Shown: one piece after another, positions 16,087-24,165 of the stretch
Position numbering within the stretch: position 1 is the first letter of the stretch
Layout: each line of letters begins with the position of its first letter
Assembly (NCBI RefSeq): GCF_046557915.1
Contig: NZ_JBHEBG010000001.1
Coordinates: forward strand, 124,001-188,000
Length of the DNA stretch: 64,000 nt
Reading direction: 5' to 3'
From: JBHEBG01 sp046557915
GTDB lineage: Bacteria; Bacteroidota; Bacteroidia; Flavobacteriales; Flavobacteriaceae
Position numbers and translations under genes: made by a program
The notes under the pieces: model-generated
Told to the model about the DNA's origin: nothing
What the model saw: the letters and a program-made list of their open reading frames with translations, nothing else
Databases searched by the model: none

Positions 16087-17433
16087 ATGGAAAACATAGT
16101 TATTATCGGCAACGGTATCGCCGGGGTATCGGCTGCCAGACATATCCGAAAACTCTCCGACAAAAGAATCATCATCATATCTGCTGAGACCGATTATTTC
16201 TTCTCCCGTACAGCACTAATGTACGTGTATATGGGACATATGAAGTTTGAACATATTCAACCGTATGAGAATTGGTTCTGGGAAAAGAATAGAATAGACC
16301 TTGTTAGGGGTTATGTAACCCAAGTAAATCACACGGAAAAAAAATTATTGGTAGACAACTCCAGAACAGTGGCTTATGATAAACTAATTATTGCCACAGG
16401 GTCTAAGCCCAATAAATTTGGATGGCCAGGACAAGACCTGCATGGCGTGCAAGGTCTTTATTCCAAGCAAGATCTAGATCTGTTGGAGGTACATGCCCCC
16501 AATAAGGAAGTTTGTAAAAGAGCGGTCATTGTTGGCGGAGGACTTATAGGCATAGAGCTTGCGGAAATGTTGAGAAGTAGAGACATCCCCGTTACCTTTT
16601 TAGTTCGCGAAAAAAGTTTTTGGGACGGTGTACTACCCCAGGGAGAATCGCAAATGATCAATGAGCATATTTTGGAACACCATATCGATCTAAAATTAGA
16701 GACCAATCTAGTAGAGATTATTGCTGATGAAAATGGCAGGGCAAAGGCGGTAACCACGGATAAGGGAGAAACCATTGCATGTAATTTGGTAGGCCTTACG
16801 GCCGGGGTTTCCCCAAATATAGATTTCCTAAAGGACTCGGGTATTGCGTTGGGAAGGGGAGTAAAAGTAAACCGCTTTCTGGAAACTAATATTGAAGACA
16901 TTTATGCTATTGGCGACTGTGCGGAACAGCACGAAGCAATAGGCAGCAGACGCCCCATTGAAGCCGTATGGTACACAGGACGTATGATGGGCGAAACCGT
17001 GGCACAGACCATTTGCGGCAATAAGTTGGAATACAAGCCTGGCCATTGGTTCAATTCTGCAAAATTCCTGGATATAGAATATCAAACGTATGGTTGGGTC
17101 TTTACGGCCCGAAGTAAAAAAGAAAGTGAAGCACATTTTCATTGGAGGCATCCACAGGAAAAAGTCTGCGTTACTATTGCCTATCATAACGAAACTAGAC
17201 AGTTTTTAGGCATCAACACCTTTGGGATACGGATGCGCCATGAGATTTTCGATAGATGGCTTACTGAAAGCCGAAGCGTTGACCACGTTATGGAATTTCT
17301 AAAGGACGCCAATTTTGACCCTGAATTTTACGAAAATTATGAAAAGGATATTATATCAAAATTTAATTCGGATATGGGTACCACATTGGCAGTAAAGAAC
17401 AAAAGTTGGAAACGCATCTTTAAAACCGCTTAA
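16087..17433 (+). CDS. NAD(P)/FAD-dependent oxidoreductase
   Basis: 448 residues of the pyridine-nucleotide disulfide reductase type. The FAD site is IIGNGIAGVSAARHIRK at residues 6-22, the NAD(P) site is VVGGGLIGIELAEML near 150, and the second FAD motif is DIYAIGDCAE near 275. No redox-active Cys pair (CxxxxC) follows the first glycine motif, so it resembles rubredoxin/ferredoxin reductases or the NirB N-terminal module. The C-terminal 120 residues are family-specific. It is followed 14 bp later by a membrane 4Fe-4S protein, implying electron transfer from NAD(P)H through FAD to the Fe-S partner. The final substrate is unknown. Confidence 0.85.
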   Translation: MENIVIIGNGIAGVSAARHIRKLSDKRIIIISAETDYFFSRTALMYVYMGHMKFEHIQPYENWFWEKNRIDLVRGYVTQVNHTEKKLLVDNSRTVAYDKLIIATGSKPNKFGWPGQDLHGVQGLYSKQDLDLLEVHAPNKEVCKRAVIVGGGLIGIELAEMLRSRDIPVTFLVREKSFWDGVLPQGESQMINEHILEHHIDLKLETNLVEIIADENGRAKAVTTDKGETIACNLVGLTAGVSPNIDFLKDSGIALGRGVKVNRFLETNIEDIYAIGDCAEQHEAIGSRRPIEAVWYTGRMMGETVAQTICGNKLEYKPGHWFNSAKFLDIEYQTYGWVFTARSKKESEAHFHWRHPQEKVCVTIAYHNETRQFLGINTFGIRMRHEIFDRWLTESRSVDHVMEFLKDANFDPEFYENYEKDIISKFNSDMGTTLAVKNKSWKRIFKTA

Positions 17434-17447
17434 ACCATTATTAAGAT

Positions 17448-19031
17448 ATGAGCACTTACGATAAAAGTATGGCCCTTACCGGGCAACCCCCAAGCAGCCT
17501 TAGCAAAGGACAAAAAATTGCCACGTTAATAGGTATGGTGGGCCTTGGTATTTTATTGCTTGCCGCGTTCAATATTAATTTCCCAAATAAAGGCCTATGG
17601 CTCTCTGTTTCCTTACTTGCCATAATTGGAGGTACGGTATGGTTCTCCAAGGAGGCCTATGGCGGTAAACAGAAGGGTATTAAAAACGATGGGGTTTGGT
17701 TTAAATCAATCTCGGCACAAGGGCTTTATGCTTGGTTGGCGGGTATTGCCCTTACCGGGTTTTACATTGTATTGTATTTCTTCCCTGCCTTTCTTGGGCT
17801 TTCGGCCAAGGGAGACAATACCGGTGTTATTGCACTTTTTGATCCATTGAGCAAAATGCTGAGCGGTAACCCGGCAAGTCAGTGGTTTGTGTATGGCACG
17901 CTGTACACCGTTGCTATTTTGGCTTTTGGTATTAAATTTATTTGGAAATACAGACATAACCGATACGAGGTTATTAGAACCTCTAGCGTTATGTTCTTTC
18001 AGACGGCCTTTGCTTTTCTAATCCCTGAAATAATGGCCAGGCTCAATGGTAAAATCCCATATTACGATCTAAAAAATATGTGGCCGCTCAACTACTATAA
18101 CTTTGAACGGTATAGGATAAACGCCTTTATAGATTCTGGGGATGTAGGCATGGCGATGCTCATTTTCGGTATTGCATCCATTTTTATTATTTCACCTATC
18201 CTCACTTTCAAATATGGGAAACGCTGGTATTGTTCGTGGGTCTGTGGCTGCGGAGGATTGGCAGAAACTGCAGGCGATTCCTTTAGGCAATTGAGCGATA
18301 AAAAAGTATCTGCCTGGAAAGTAGAGCGTTGGGTAGTACACAGTGTAGTTGTATTTGTAACATTGATGACCACCGCCGTAATCTACTCTTATCTGGGTAA
18401 CGACACCAGCAAATACTGGCTTACAAAAAGCACCTTTTTAATTGGGGTGGCTTCTATACTTACCCTTGTGTTTGCCTGGGTAATGATATACAAAAGGGAA
18501 CAACTCCAAAAAGATGCGAAGTACGGAGCTATCGGTTACTTTATAGTTATAATGGCACTGATCGGTTTTCACTTCTTTAGCGGTGATGGTAATGTATTCT
18601 TGTTTAAATCCGAAACCCTTCGCAAGACCTATGGATTTTTGATTGGAAGTATCTTTTCCGGTGTTATCGGTACAGGTTTCTATCCTTTGCTTGGCAACCG
18701 GGTATGGTGCAGGTTTGGATGTCCCATGGCAGCCATTTTAGGATTTCAACAACGTTTGTTCTCTAGATTTAGGATTACCACCAACGGGGGGCAGTGCATT
18801 TCTTGTGGTAATTGTTCTACCTATTGCGAAATGGGTATAGACGTCAGGGCCTATGCACAAAAAGGAGAGAACATAGTACGTTCTAGTTGTGTAGGATGTG
18901 GTATCTGTTCAGCAGTATGCCCACGTGGGGTGCTTAAACTAGAGAATGGCCCTTTAGAAGGTCGTATAGACAGTAATCAGGTACTCTTAGGAAATGATGT
19001 AGACCTTATGGACCTTGTAAACCAAAAATAA
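17448..19031 (+). CDS. Membrane 4Fe-4S electron-transfer protein (NapH/NosR-like)
   Basis: 527 residues with about ten hydrophobic segments. Two Cys motifs face each other in the membrane part, WYCSWVCGCGG near 260 and VWCRFGCPMAA near 420, the CxxxCP-type pair seen in NapH/NosR proteins. The C-terminus holds two ferredoxin-like 4Fe-4S sites, CISCGNCSTYCEMGID near 450 and CVGCGICSAVCPRG near 481. Such proteins pass electrons across the inner membrane from quinol or a cytosolic donor to periplasmic reductases. Coupling to the flavoprotein encoded 14 bp upstream is likely. No nap, nos or other terminal reductase is visible here, so the acceptor is open. Confidence 0.85.
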   Translation: MSTYDKSMALTGQPPSSLSKGQKIATLIGMVGLGILLLAAFNINFPNKGLWLSVSLLAIIGGTVWFSKEAYGGKQKGIKNDGVWFKSISAQGLYAWLAGIALTGFYIVLYFFPAFLGLSAKGDNTGVIALFDPLSKMLSGNPASQWFVYGTLYTVAILAFGIKFIWKYRHNRYEVIRTSSVMFFQTAFAFLIPEIMARLNGKIPYYDLKNMWPLNYYNFERYRINAFIDSGDVGMAMLIFGIASIFIISPILTFKYGKRWYCSWVCGCGGLAETAGDSFRQLSDKKVSAWKVERWVVHSVVVFVTLMTTAVIYSYLGNDTSKYWLTKSTFLIGVASILTLVFAWVMIYKREQLQKDAKYGAIGYFIVIMALIGFHFFSGDGNVFLFKSETLRKTYGFLIGSIFSGVIGTGFYPLLGNRVWCRFGCPMAAILGFQQRLFSRFRITTNGGQCISCGNCSTYCEMGIDVRAYAQKGENIVRSSCVGCGICSAVCPRGVLKLENGPLEGRIDSNQVLLGNDVDLMDLVNQK

Positions 19032-19074
19032 ACAGCTGTTTTTGTATCGTTCATAAAAACAAGAAATTATAGCA

Positions 19075-19560
19075 ATGTTCTCCAAATCATTATTACTAAC
19101 CTTAGGATTAATCCTCTTTGGCAACCTTGTGGGTCCCAAGAATATCTATCATAAAGATTACTATGCCAACGGTACCATAAAATCAGAAGGGTGGACAAAC
19201 AGTCATGGCAGGGATGGTTTCTGGAAGTTTTATCATGCAAATGGGAACAAATCGGAGCAAGGACATTACCGCCATGATATTAGAGAAAAATACTGGTACT
19301 TTTACCGAAGCAATGGAAGCCTCAAAAAAGAGGGACATTATAAACATGGAAAAAGTGTAAATTGGTGGCTTTATTATGACGAAAACGGCAAGGTGAGTCA
19401 TAAATGTCAGTTAAGAAATGGTAAAAAAAATGGCTACTGCCTTAAATATATGGATGAGAAGTTAAGTTCGGCCGAAAAGTACTCCAACGGAAAAAAAATT
19501 AAGGAGTGGTATAGCTTCAGAAGCTTCAAAAAAGAAAACAACCTGTCCGATTTAAAATAA
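19075..19560 (+). CDS. YwqK/MORN-type repeat protein, secreted
   Basis: 161 residues with an N-terminal hydrophobic signal (SLLLTLGLILFGNLVG). Then come five or six repeats of about 22 residues, each with an Y-x-x-NG-x-x-K-x-EG core: YYANGTIKSEG, YHANGNKSEQG, YRSNGSLKKEG, YDENGKVSH. These are the MORN-like repeats labelled YwqK antitoxin in databases; an antitoxin role is unsupported here, as no toxin neighbours it. It lies between the Fe-S protein (43 bp) and a glycosyltransferase whose ATG shares one base with its stop codon, so it is translationally coupled to glycan synthesis. Confidence 0.8.
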   Translation: MFSKSLLLTLGLILFGNLVGPKNIYHKDYYANGTIKSEGWTNSHGRDGFWKFYHANGNKSEQGHYRHDIREKYWYFYRSNGSLKKEGHYKHGKSVNWWLYYDENGKVSHKCQLRNGKKNGYCLKYMDEKLSSAEKYSNGKKIKEWYSFRSFKKENNLSDLK

Positions 19561-20249
19561 TGAAGGATATAAAGGTAATTATTCCGGCGTTCAATGAAGG
19601 AGATTCCATTGCCCACGTTGTTCAGGAACTGCCAAAAATGGTTTCGGAAATAATAGTTGTCAACAATAGTTCTACGGATTTAACAGGTGAGAATGCCCTA
19701 AGGGCGGGGGCCACGGTACTAACGGAAAATAGAAAAGGGTATGGCCATGCCTGCCTATGTGGAATGGAATATGTGGCCAAACAATCCAAAAGACCCGATA
19801 TCATCGTATTTATCGACGGAGACTATTCTGATTACCCGGAGGAACTCTCCAAAATAATTAAACCAATCATTGAGGAAAACGTCGATTTTGTTGTTGGCGC
19901 AAGGGCTAAGGCACTAAGAGAACCAGGATCCATGACCCCACAACAAATCTTTGGAAACCAATTAGCCACTTTCCTGATGAAATTGTTTTTTAGGGCAAAA
20001 TTTACAGACCTAGGGCCTTTTAGAGCAATAAAATATGACAAGTTGTTAACATTGCAAATGGAGGACAAAACATATGGTTGGACCGTAGAAATGCAACTGA
20101 AAGCCATTAAGAGAGGACTGACATATGCCGAAGTACCAGTACGTTATAAAAAAAGAATTGGAATATCCAAGGTGTCAGGTACCGTAAAAGGTAGTATATT
20201 TGCGGGCATAAAAATCCTTGGTTGGATCTTTAAATACAGTATTAAATAA
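19560..20249 (+). CDS. GT2 glycosyltransferase, dolichyl-phosphate-mannose-synthase-like
   Basis: 229 residues forming a lone GT-A domain. VIIPAFNEGDSIAHVV at the N-terminus, IIVVNNSSTD near 33, and the metal-binding FIDGDYSDYPEE near 82 are present, then GARAKALREPGSMTPQQIFGN near 118. Polyprenyl-phosphate mannose or glucose synthases have this form, without the C-terminal membrane helices in some members. A lipid-linked hexose made here could feed the membrane mannosyltransferase-like gene at 21905. That link is inference. The next gene starts one base after its stop. Confidence 0.85.
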   Translation: MKDIKVIIPAFNEGDSIAHVVQELPKMVSEIIVVNNSSTDLTGENALRAGATVLTENRKGYGHACLCGMEYVAKQSKRPDIIVFIDGDYSDYPEELSKIIKPIIEENVDFVVGARAKALREPGSMTPQQIFGNQLATFLMKLFFRAKFTDLGPFRAIKYDKLLTLQMEDKTYGWTVEMQLKAIKRGLTYAEVPVRYKKRIGISKVSGTVKGSIFAGIKILGWIFKYSIK

Positions 20250-20250
20250 T

Positions 20251-21735
20251 ATGGGACTAACAATTGCTTACATCATCATCGGAATTTATAGTATTGCGTT
20301 ATTGCTGATATTCTTTTATAGCCTTGCCCAATTGAACCTGCTGGTAAACTATTTAGGCTATAAAAGACGTAACCAAGAGGCACCTAAATTTAATCTGCTA
20401 GATCCCAAGGAAATCCCGTTCGTTACCATACAACTCCCTATCTATAACGAAGAATATGTTGTAGAGCGATTATTGGAAAACATTGCTAAAATTGAATACC
20501 CCTCCAGCAAACTGGAAATACAGGTTCTGGATGATTCTACGGACGACTCCGTAATAGATACGGCAAATAGAATAAAAGCACTTCAGGAAACCGGATTGGA
20601 TATTACCCATATTAGACGAGAAAACCGCACGGGGTATAAAGCCGGCGCATTAAAAGAAGGGCTAGATATTGCCAAAGGCGATTTTGTAGCAATTTTCGAT
20701 GCCGATTTTCTTCCCGATGGCGATTGGTTAAAGAAAACCGTAATCTATTTTAAAGATGAAGAAATAGGTGTGGTTCAGACTCGTTGGGGACATATCAACA
20801 GAGAATACTCCACCTTAACAAGAATACAGGCTTTTGCCTTGGACGCGCATTTTACCTTGGAACAGGTAGGAAGAAACGCGAAAGGACATTTTATCAATTT
20901 TAACGGTACTGCAGGTATCTGGCGAAAAGAATGTATCCTAGATGCCGGTAACTGGGAAGGTGATACGCTAACGGAAGATTTAGATCTTAGCTATCGTGCG
21001 CAGCTTAAAGATTGGAAGTTTAAATATTTGGAAGATGTAGAAACCCCTGCCGAACTACCCGTTGTAATCAGTGCGGCCCGTTCACAACAGTTTCGTTGGA
21101 ACAAGGGAGGGGCAGAAAATTTTAGAAAAACGGTATGGAGCGTAATTACCGCCAAGAATATTTCCTTTAAAACAAAATTCCATGGGGTTATGCACTTGCT
21201 CAACAGCTCTATGTTTCTTTGCGTATTTTTGGTAGCCATATTGAGCATCCCAATGCTGTACATAAAGAATATTTACGGGCATTTGGGCTGGGTTTTTGAA
21301 GCAACTAGTTTCTTCATCCTTAGTACTATTATCCTCTTTGTCTGTTATTGGTTCACCTACAGAAGTATACAAGGCAACAGTTTCGATAATTTTGTTGATT
21401 ATATAAAACTGTTCTTTACCTTCTTTTCCGTAGCCCTTGGGTTCTCCTTACACAACTCTATGGCGGTTTTGGAAGGACATATGGGAAAACGCAGTGAATT
21501 TGTTAGAACGCCAAAATTCAACATAAACAACCTTACCGATAGCTGGAAAGGAAATAAGTATTTGGCCAAGAAGCTTTCCCCGAACATGATTTTGGAGGCT
21601 GCCCTTATGATCTACTTCCTCTTTGGAATGTACAGCGCCATTCCTCTTAACGATTTTGGATTGTTTCCCTTTCATTTTATGTTGTTCTTGGGCTTTGGCT
21701 TTGTATTCTTTAAATCACTTACGGCAAAAGCCTAA
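20251..21735 (+). CDS. Processive GT2 glycosyltransferase (cellulose-synthase-like)
   Basis: 494 residues from ATG 20251; a TTG start upstream would overlap the preceding gene by about 30 bases. An N-terminal membrane helix (IAYIIIGIYSIALLLIFF) leads to the GT-A domain with QVLDDSTDDS near 100, IFDADFLPDGDW near 150, TEDLDLSYRAQ near 242 and QQFRWNKGG near 280, which is the D, DxD, TED, QxxRW set of processive beta-glycan synthases. Four or more C-terminal membrane helices follow. It resembles glucomannan-synthase (CslA)-like proteins. The polymer is unknown. It is one of three consecutive glycosyltransferase genes. Confidence 0.87.
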   Translation: MGLTIAYIIIGIYSIALLLIFFYSLAQLNLLVNYLGYKRRNQEAPKFNLLDPKEIPFVTIQLPIYNEEYVVERLLENIAKIEYPSSKLEIQVLDDSTDDSVIDTANRIKALQETGLDITHIRRENRTGYKAGALKEGLDIAKGDFVAIFDADFLPDGDWLKKTVIYFKDEEIGVVQTRWGHINREYSTLTRIQAFALDAHFTLEQVGRNAKGHFINFNGTAGIWRKECILDAGNWEGDTLTEDLDLSYRAQLKDWKFKYLEDVETPAELPVVISAARSQQFRWNKGGAENFRKTVWSVITAKNISFKTKFHGVMHLLNSSMFLCVFLVAILSIPMLYIKNIYGHLGWVFEATSFFILSTIILFVCYWFTYRSIQGNSFDNFVDYIKLFFTFFSVALGFSLHNSMAVLEGHMGKRSEFVRTPKFNINNLTDSWKGNKYLAKKLSPNMILEAALMIYFLFGMYSAIPLNDFGLFPFHFMLFLGFGFVFFKSLTAKA

Positions 21736-21904
21736 CAAAGCAACATCTTTTTAGAACACAATAACTCCAAGATTTAGGGGTGTTCACCCTTATACCCCTT
21801 AAGGCAACGCGGCCTTAGGCATTCCTTTTTCCCCAAAAAATTAACAGGCCCTATTTAAATTTAATTTCTTATTTTTCCATCCCTTACGCCAATTTCAAAC
21901 CACC
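21736..21904. other. Intergenic region with possible RNA hairpins
   Basis: Between the two glycosyltransferase genes a GGGT/ACCC tetraloop hairpin (GGGTGTTCACCC near 21779-21790) and a 6-bp stem TAAGGC/GCCTTA near 21799-21816 occur close together. They could end transcription before 21905, giving the mannosyltransferase its own promoter. No U-tract follows directly, so this is weak. Confidence 0.3.
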
Positions 21905-23266
21905 ATGCCAAAGCGATTGATCCCATATTGGAAGCTTCATAAATTTCCTATACTTATGGTGCTGATAAGTATGGGCTTTTACTTTGCATTTGCTTATAAC
22001 TTGGAGCGGACGGACTTTCTAAAATTGATTACGCTTTTTACCGGGTTATTTTTTCTTCATTTTAAACTTATTCAGTTCGAAAAATGGAATTTCAAATTCC
22101 TTCTGCTTGCCGGAATCTTTTTTCGTTTGGTATTTCTGATGGCGGAGCCAAACCTTTCCCAAGATTTTTATCGATTTGTCTGGGACGGGGAACTTGTGCA
22201 ACAGGGCATTAATCCATATCTGCATTTACCCGATGCACTAATTCAAGACCAAAACGGTGTTATTGCCAATGCAGCACAACTGCACAAGGGCATGGGAGAC
22301 CTTAGTGCATCGCATTACAGCAACTACCCTCCCCTCAATCAGTTGATTTTTGCATTGGCGGCTATGCTCTCCGGAAAAAGCATAATGGGAGCTACCATAG
22401 CAATGCGCATAATCATAATCTTGGCAGATATCGGCATCTTCTATTTTGGAAGAAAGTTGCTTCAAAAACTGAACAGTTCTCCGCACCTTATTTTTTGGTA
22501 TTTTATAAACCCATTGGTCATTATAGAATTAACCGGAAACCTCCATTTCGAAGGTGTAATGCTTTTCTTTTTTATCTGGGCACTTTACCTTCTGTTGGCT
22601 AAAAAGCTTTTGTTATCGGGCGTTATCTATGCTCTATCAATTTCAATAAAACTAGTACCCTTGCTTTTTCTTCCACTTTTTTTTAAACATTTGGGTTTTA
22701 AAAAATCCCTAGTGTTTTATTGTGTTGTTACCATTGTTTCGGTTTTGCTGGTAATACCTTTTTTTACCTCCGAGTTCATTACCCATTATTCCGAAACCGT
22801 AGGACTTTGGTTTTCCAATTTTGAATTCAATGCCGGATTGTACAATGTTATAAAACAGATAGCAATACAGTTTGATGCAAAACCATGGGAACTAATAAAG
22901 ACCTACGGAAAAATTACTCCTATGGTTACTATCTTTATTGTACTTGTTTTCACTTTTTTAAGAAAAAACGAAAAGTTCCATGTGCTCATGGAGTCCATGT
23001 TATGGGTATTGGCCATTTATTATTTTATTTCCCCAACCGTTCATCCTTGGTATATAGTCTTCCTTATTTTACTTACAATTTTCACGGATTATAGGTTTTC
23101 TTTAGTGTGGTCTTTAGCGGTGGTTCTTAGCTATTGGGCATATTCCAATAGTGATTATAAAGAAAATTTGATGCTGCTGGCCTTTGAATATATTGTAGTG
23201 TATGGATTCTTGGTTTACGAAATCCTCAGATTGCGAGGTAAAAAAATACTATTTCACAAAAATTGA
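21905..23266 (+). CDS. GT-C membrane mannosyltransferase-like protein
   Basis: 453 residues with ten or more transmembrane helices. After the second helix the loop AEPNLSQDFYRFVWDGELVQQGINPYLHLPD carries the Asp that GT-C enzymes such as GT87 polyprenyl-phosphate-mannose-dependent alpha-mannosyltransferases use. SNYPPLNQLIFALAA and FHWYIN-like PTVHPWYIVFLI loops also fit that family. It would transfer a sugar from a polyprenyl phosphate donor to a periplasmic acceptor. The DPM-like synthase at 19560 is a plausible donor supplier. Confidence 0.8.
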   Translation: MPKRLIPYWKLHKFPILMVLISMGFYFAFAYNLERTDFLKLITLFTGLFFLHFKLIQFEKWNFKFLLLAGIFFRLVFLMAEPNLSQDFYRFVWDGELVQQGINPYLHLPDALIQDQNGVIANAAQLHKGMGDLSASHYSNYPPLNQLIFALAAMLSGKSIMGATIAMRIIIILADIGIFYFGRKLLQKLNSSPHLIFWYFINPLVIIELTGNLHFEGVMLFFFIWALYLLLAKKLLLSGVIYALSISIKLVPLLFLPLFFKHLGFKKSLVFYCVVTIVSVLLVIPFFTSEFITHYSETVGLWFSNFEFNAGLYNVIKQIAIQFDAKPWELIKTYGKITPMVTIFIVLVFTFLRKNEKFHVLMESMLWVLAIYYFISPTVHPWYIVFLILLTIFTDYRFSLVWSLAVVLSYWAYSNSDYKENLMLLAFEYIVVYGFLVYEILRLRGKKILFHKN

Positions 23267-23297
23267 TCGTTAAATTATGTGTTTTCAGTTTAATTTG

Positions 23298-23305
23298 TAC
23301 ATTTG
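23298..23305 (+). promoter_or_regulatory. -7 promoter element of the arginine operon
   Basis: TACATTTG fits TAnnTTTG exactly. Its end is only 8 bp before the ATG of the Arg-rich leader peptide, so the predicted transcript would begin just a few bases ahead of that start codon. No clean -33 TTTG is visible. Confidence 0.5.
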
Positions 23306-23312
23306 ATTCGAA

Positions 23313-23396
23313 ATGAATAAGCAAGCACATATATACACTTCTTTCTGGACATCAGCTCCGGTTACTTCATTTGTGCCTACTCGCCGCCGCCCGTAA
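23313..23396 (+). CDS. Arginine-operon leader peptide (putative attenuator peptide)
   Basis: A 27-residue frame, MNKQAHIY...SFVPTRRRP, read from ATG 23313 to TAA 23394-23396. Codons 24-26 are three consecutive CGC Arg codons directly before Pro and the stop. It lies right behind a TAnnTTTG promoter motif and 90 bp ahead of the first arginine biosynthetic gene. Runs of codons for the pathway's end product in a short leader are the mark of ribosome-mediated attenuation (known for trp, his, leu, thr and ilv operons). When charged Arg-tRNA is scarce a ribosome would stall here. Seen: frame, codons, position. Inferred: that it is translated and regulates. Confidence 0.65.
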   Translation: MNKQAHIYTSFWTSAPVTSFVPTRRRP

Positions 23397-23435
23397 GGGT
23401 GCAATCCAATTATGGAAATAGGTGAGTCCATTTCC
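23379..23435 (+). promoter_or_regulatory. Candidate attenuator RNA structure
   Basis: Three possible pairings involve the Arg codons. ACTCGCC (23379-23385) can pair with GGTGAGT (23421-23427) over 7 bp including one G-U. CGCCC/GGGTG with a GTAA loop (23388-23401) spans the last Arg codon and the stop. GGAAAT/ATTTCC (23414-23435) would hold GGTGAGT in its loop. A ribosome paused on the CGC codons would break the first two. No clear U-tract terminator follows, so the output could be control of translation or a less obvious termination event. Confidence 0.4.
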
Positions 23436-23486
23436 GCAGAATCCACACAATTATTCAAGTTTTTATAGTTTTAAAGTTAATCGGCA

Positions 23487-24113
23487 ATGGAAATTGTTAT
23501 TGCTAACGAAGCACATTTTAAATACGCACAGATCATCTGCGACACTATTGGCGAATCGGCCAAAGTAAGAGGGACCGGAATTGCCAAACGTACCCCGGAA
23601 TATATCCTTAAAAAATTAGAAAATGGTAATGCCGTAATCGCCTTGGACGGGGAAACCTTTGCCGGTTTCTGTTATATAGAGATTTGGGGGCATAAAAAAT
23701 ATGTGGCCAACTCTGGCCTTATCGTACATCCAACCTACAGAAATCAAGGGCTGGCGAAGAAAATAAAGAAAGCCATCTTTGAGCTCTCCAGAAAAAAATT
23801 TCCCAATGCCAAAATCTTCGGGATCACTACCGGATTGGCCGTAATGAAAATTAATTATGAGCTTGGTTACAAGCCTGTTACGTTCTCCGAGCTTACGGAC
23901 GATCCTGAATTCTGGAAAGGTTGTCAAACTTGTAAAAACTTTGATATCCTAACACGTACCGAGCAAAAAATGTGCTTGTGTACCGGCATGTTGCACGATC
24001 CAAAGGCAAAACCGGTAAGCGAAGAAAAAGAAAATCTAAACGGAAGGGCATTTAAAAGATTGAAACGGATAAAAGAAAACCTATTCCTAAAAAAAGCAAA
24101 GAAGAACGGCTAG
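23487..24113 (+). CDS. GNAT acetyltransferase, candidate first enzyme of arginine synthesis
   Basis: 208 residues. A GNAT core (ANSGLIVHPTYRNQGLAKKIKKAIFELS, acetyl-CoA loop RNQGLA near 89, then LGYKPVTFSELT) is followed by a C-terminal Cys cluster GCQTCKNFD...KMCLCTGML (CxxC and CxC, near 150-170), which could bind zinc. It heads the arginine operon, whose other genes supply every later step, while no classical argA or argJ is present. N-acylation of glutamate is therefore the expected job; acetyl versus succinyl donor cannot be read from sequence. Followed by argG after about 50 bp. Confidence 0.8.
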   Translation: MEIVIANEAHFKYAQIICDTIGESAKVRGTGIAKRTPEYILKKLENGNAVIALDGETFAGFCYIEIWGHKKYVANSGLIVHPTYRNQGLAKKIKKAIFELSRKKFPNAKIFGITTGLAVMKINYELGYKPVTFSELTDDPEFWKGCQTCKNFDILTRTEQKMCLCTGMLHDPKAKPVSEEKENLNGRAFKRLKRIKENLFLKKAKKNG

Positions 24114-24165
24114 GTCATAAAAAATAATGTTCGACCTGTTTTACATCGAACTCAAAAAAAATAGA

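Noticed and set aside
16458..17187. Long antisense frames under the flavoprotein gene
   Set aside because: Composition is Ser/Arg/Pro-rich with no domain, and the sense gene has complete FAD and NAD motifs.
19075..19560. YwqK antitoxin function
   Set aside because: The label comes from repeat similarity; no toxin gene is adjacent and the protein carries a secretion signal, so a toxin-antitoxin role is not supported.
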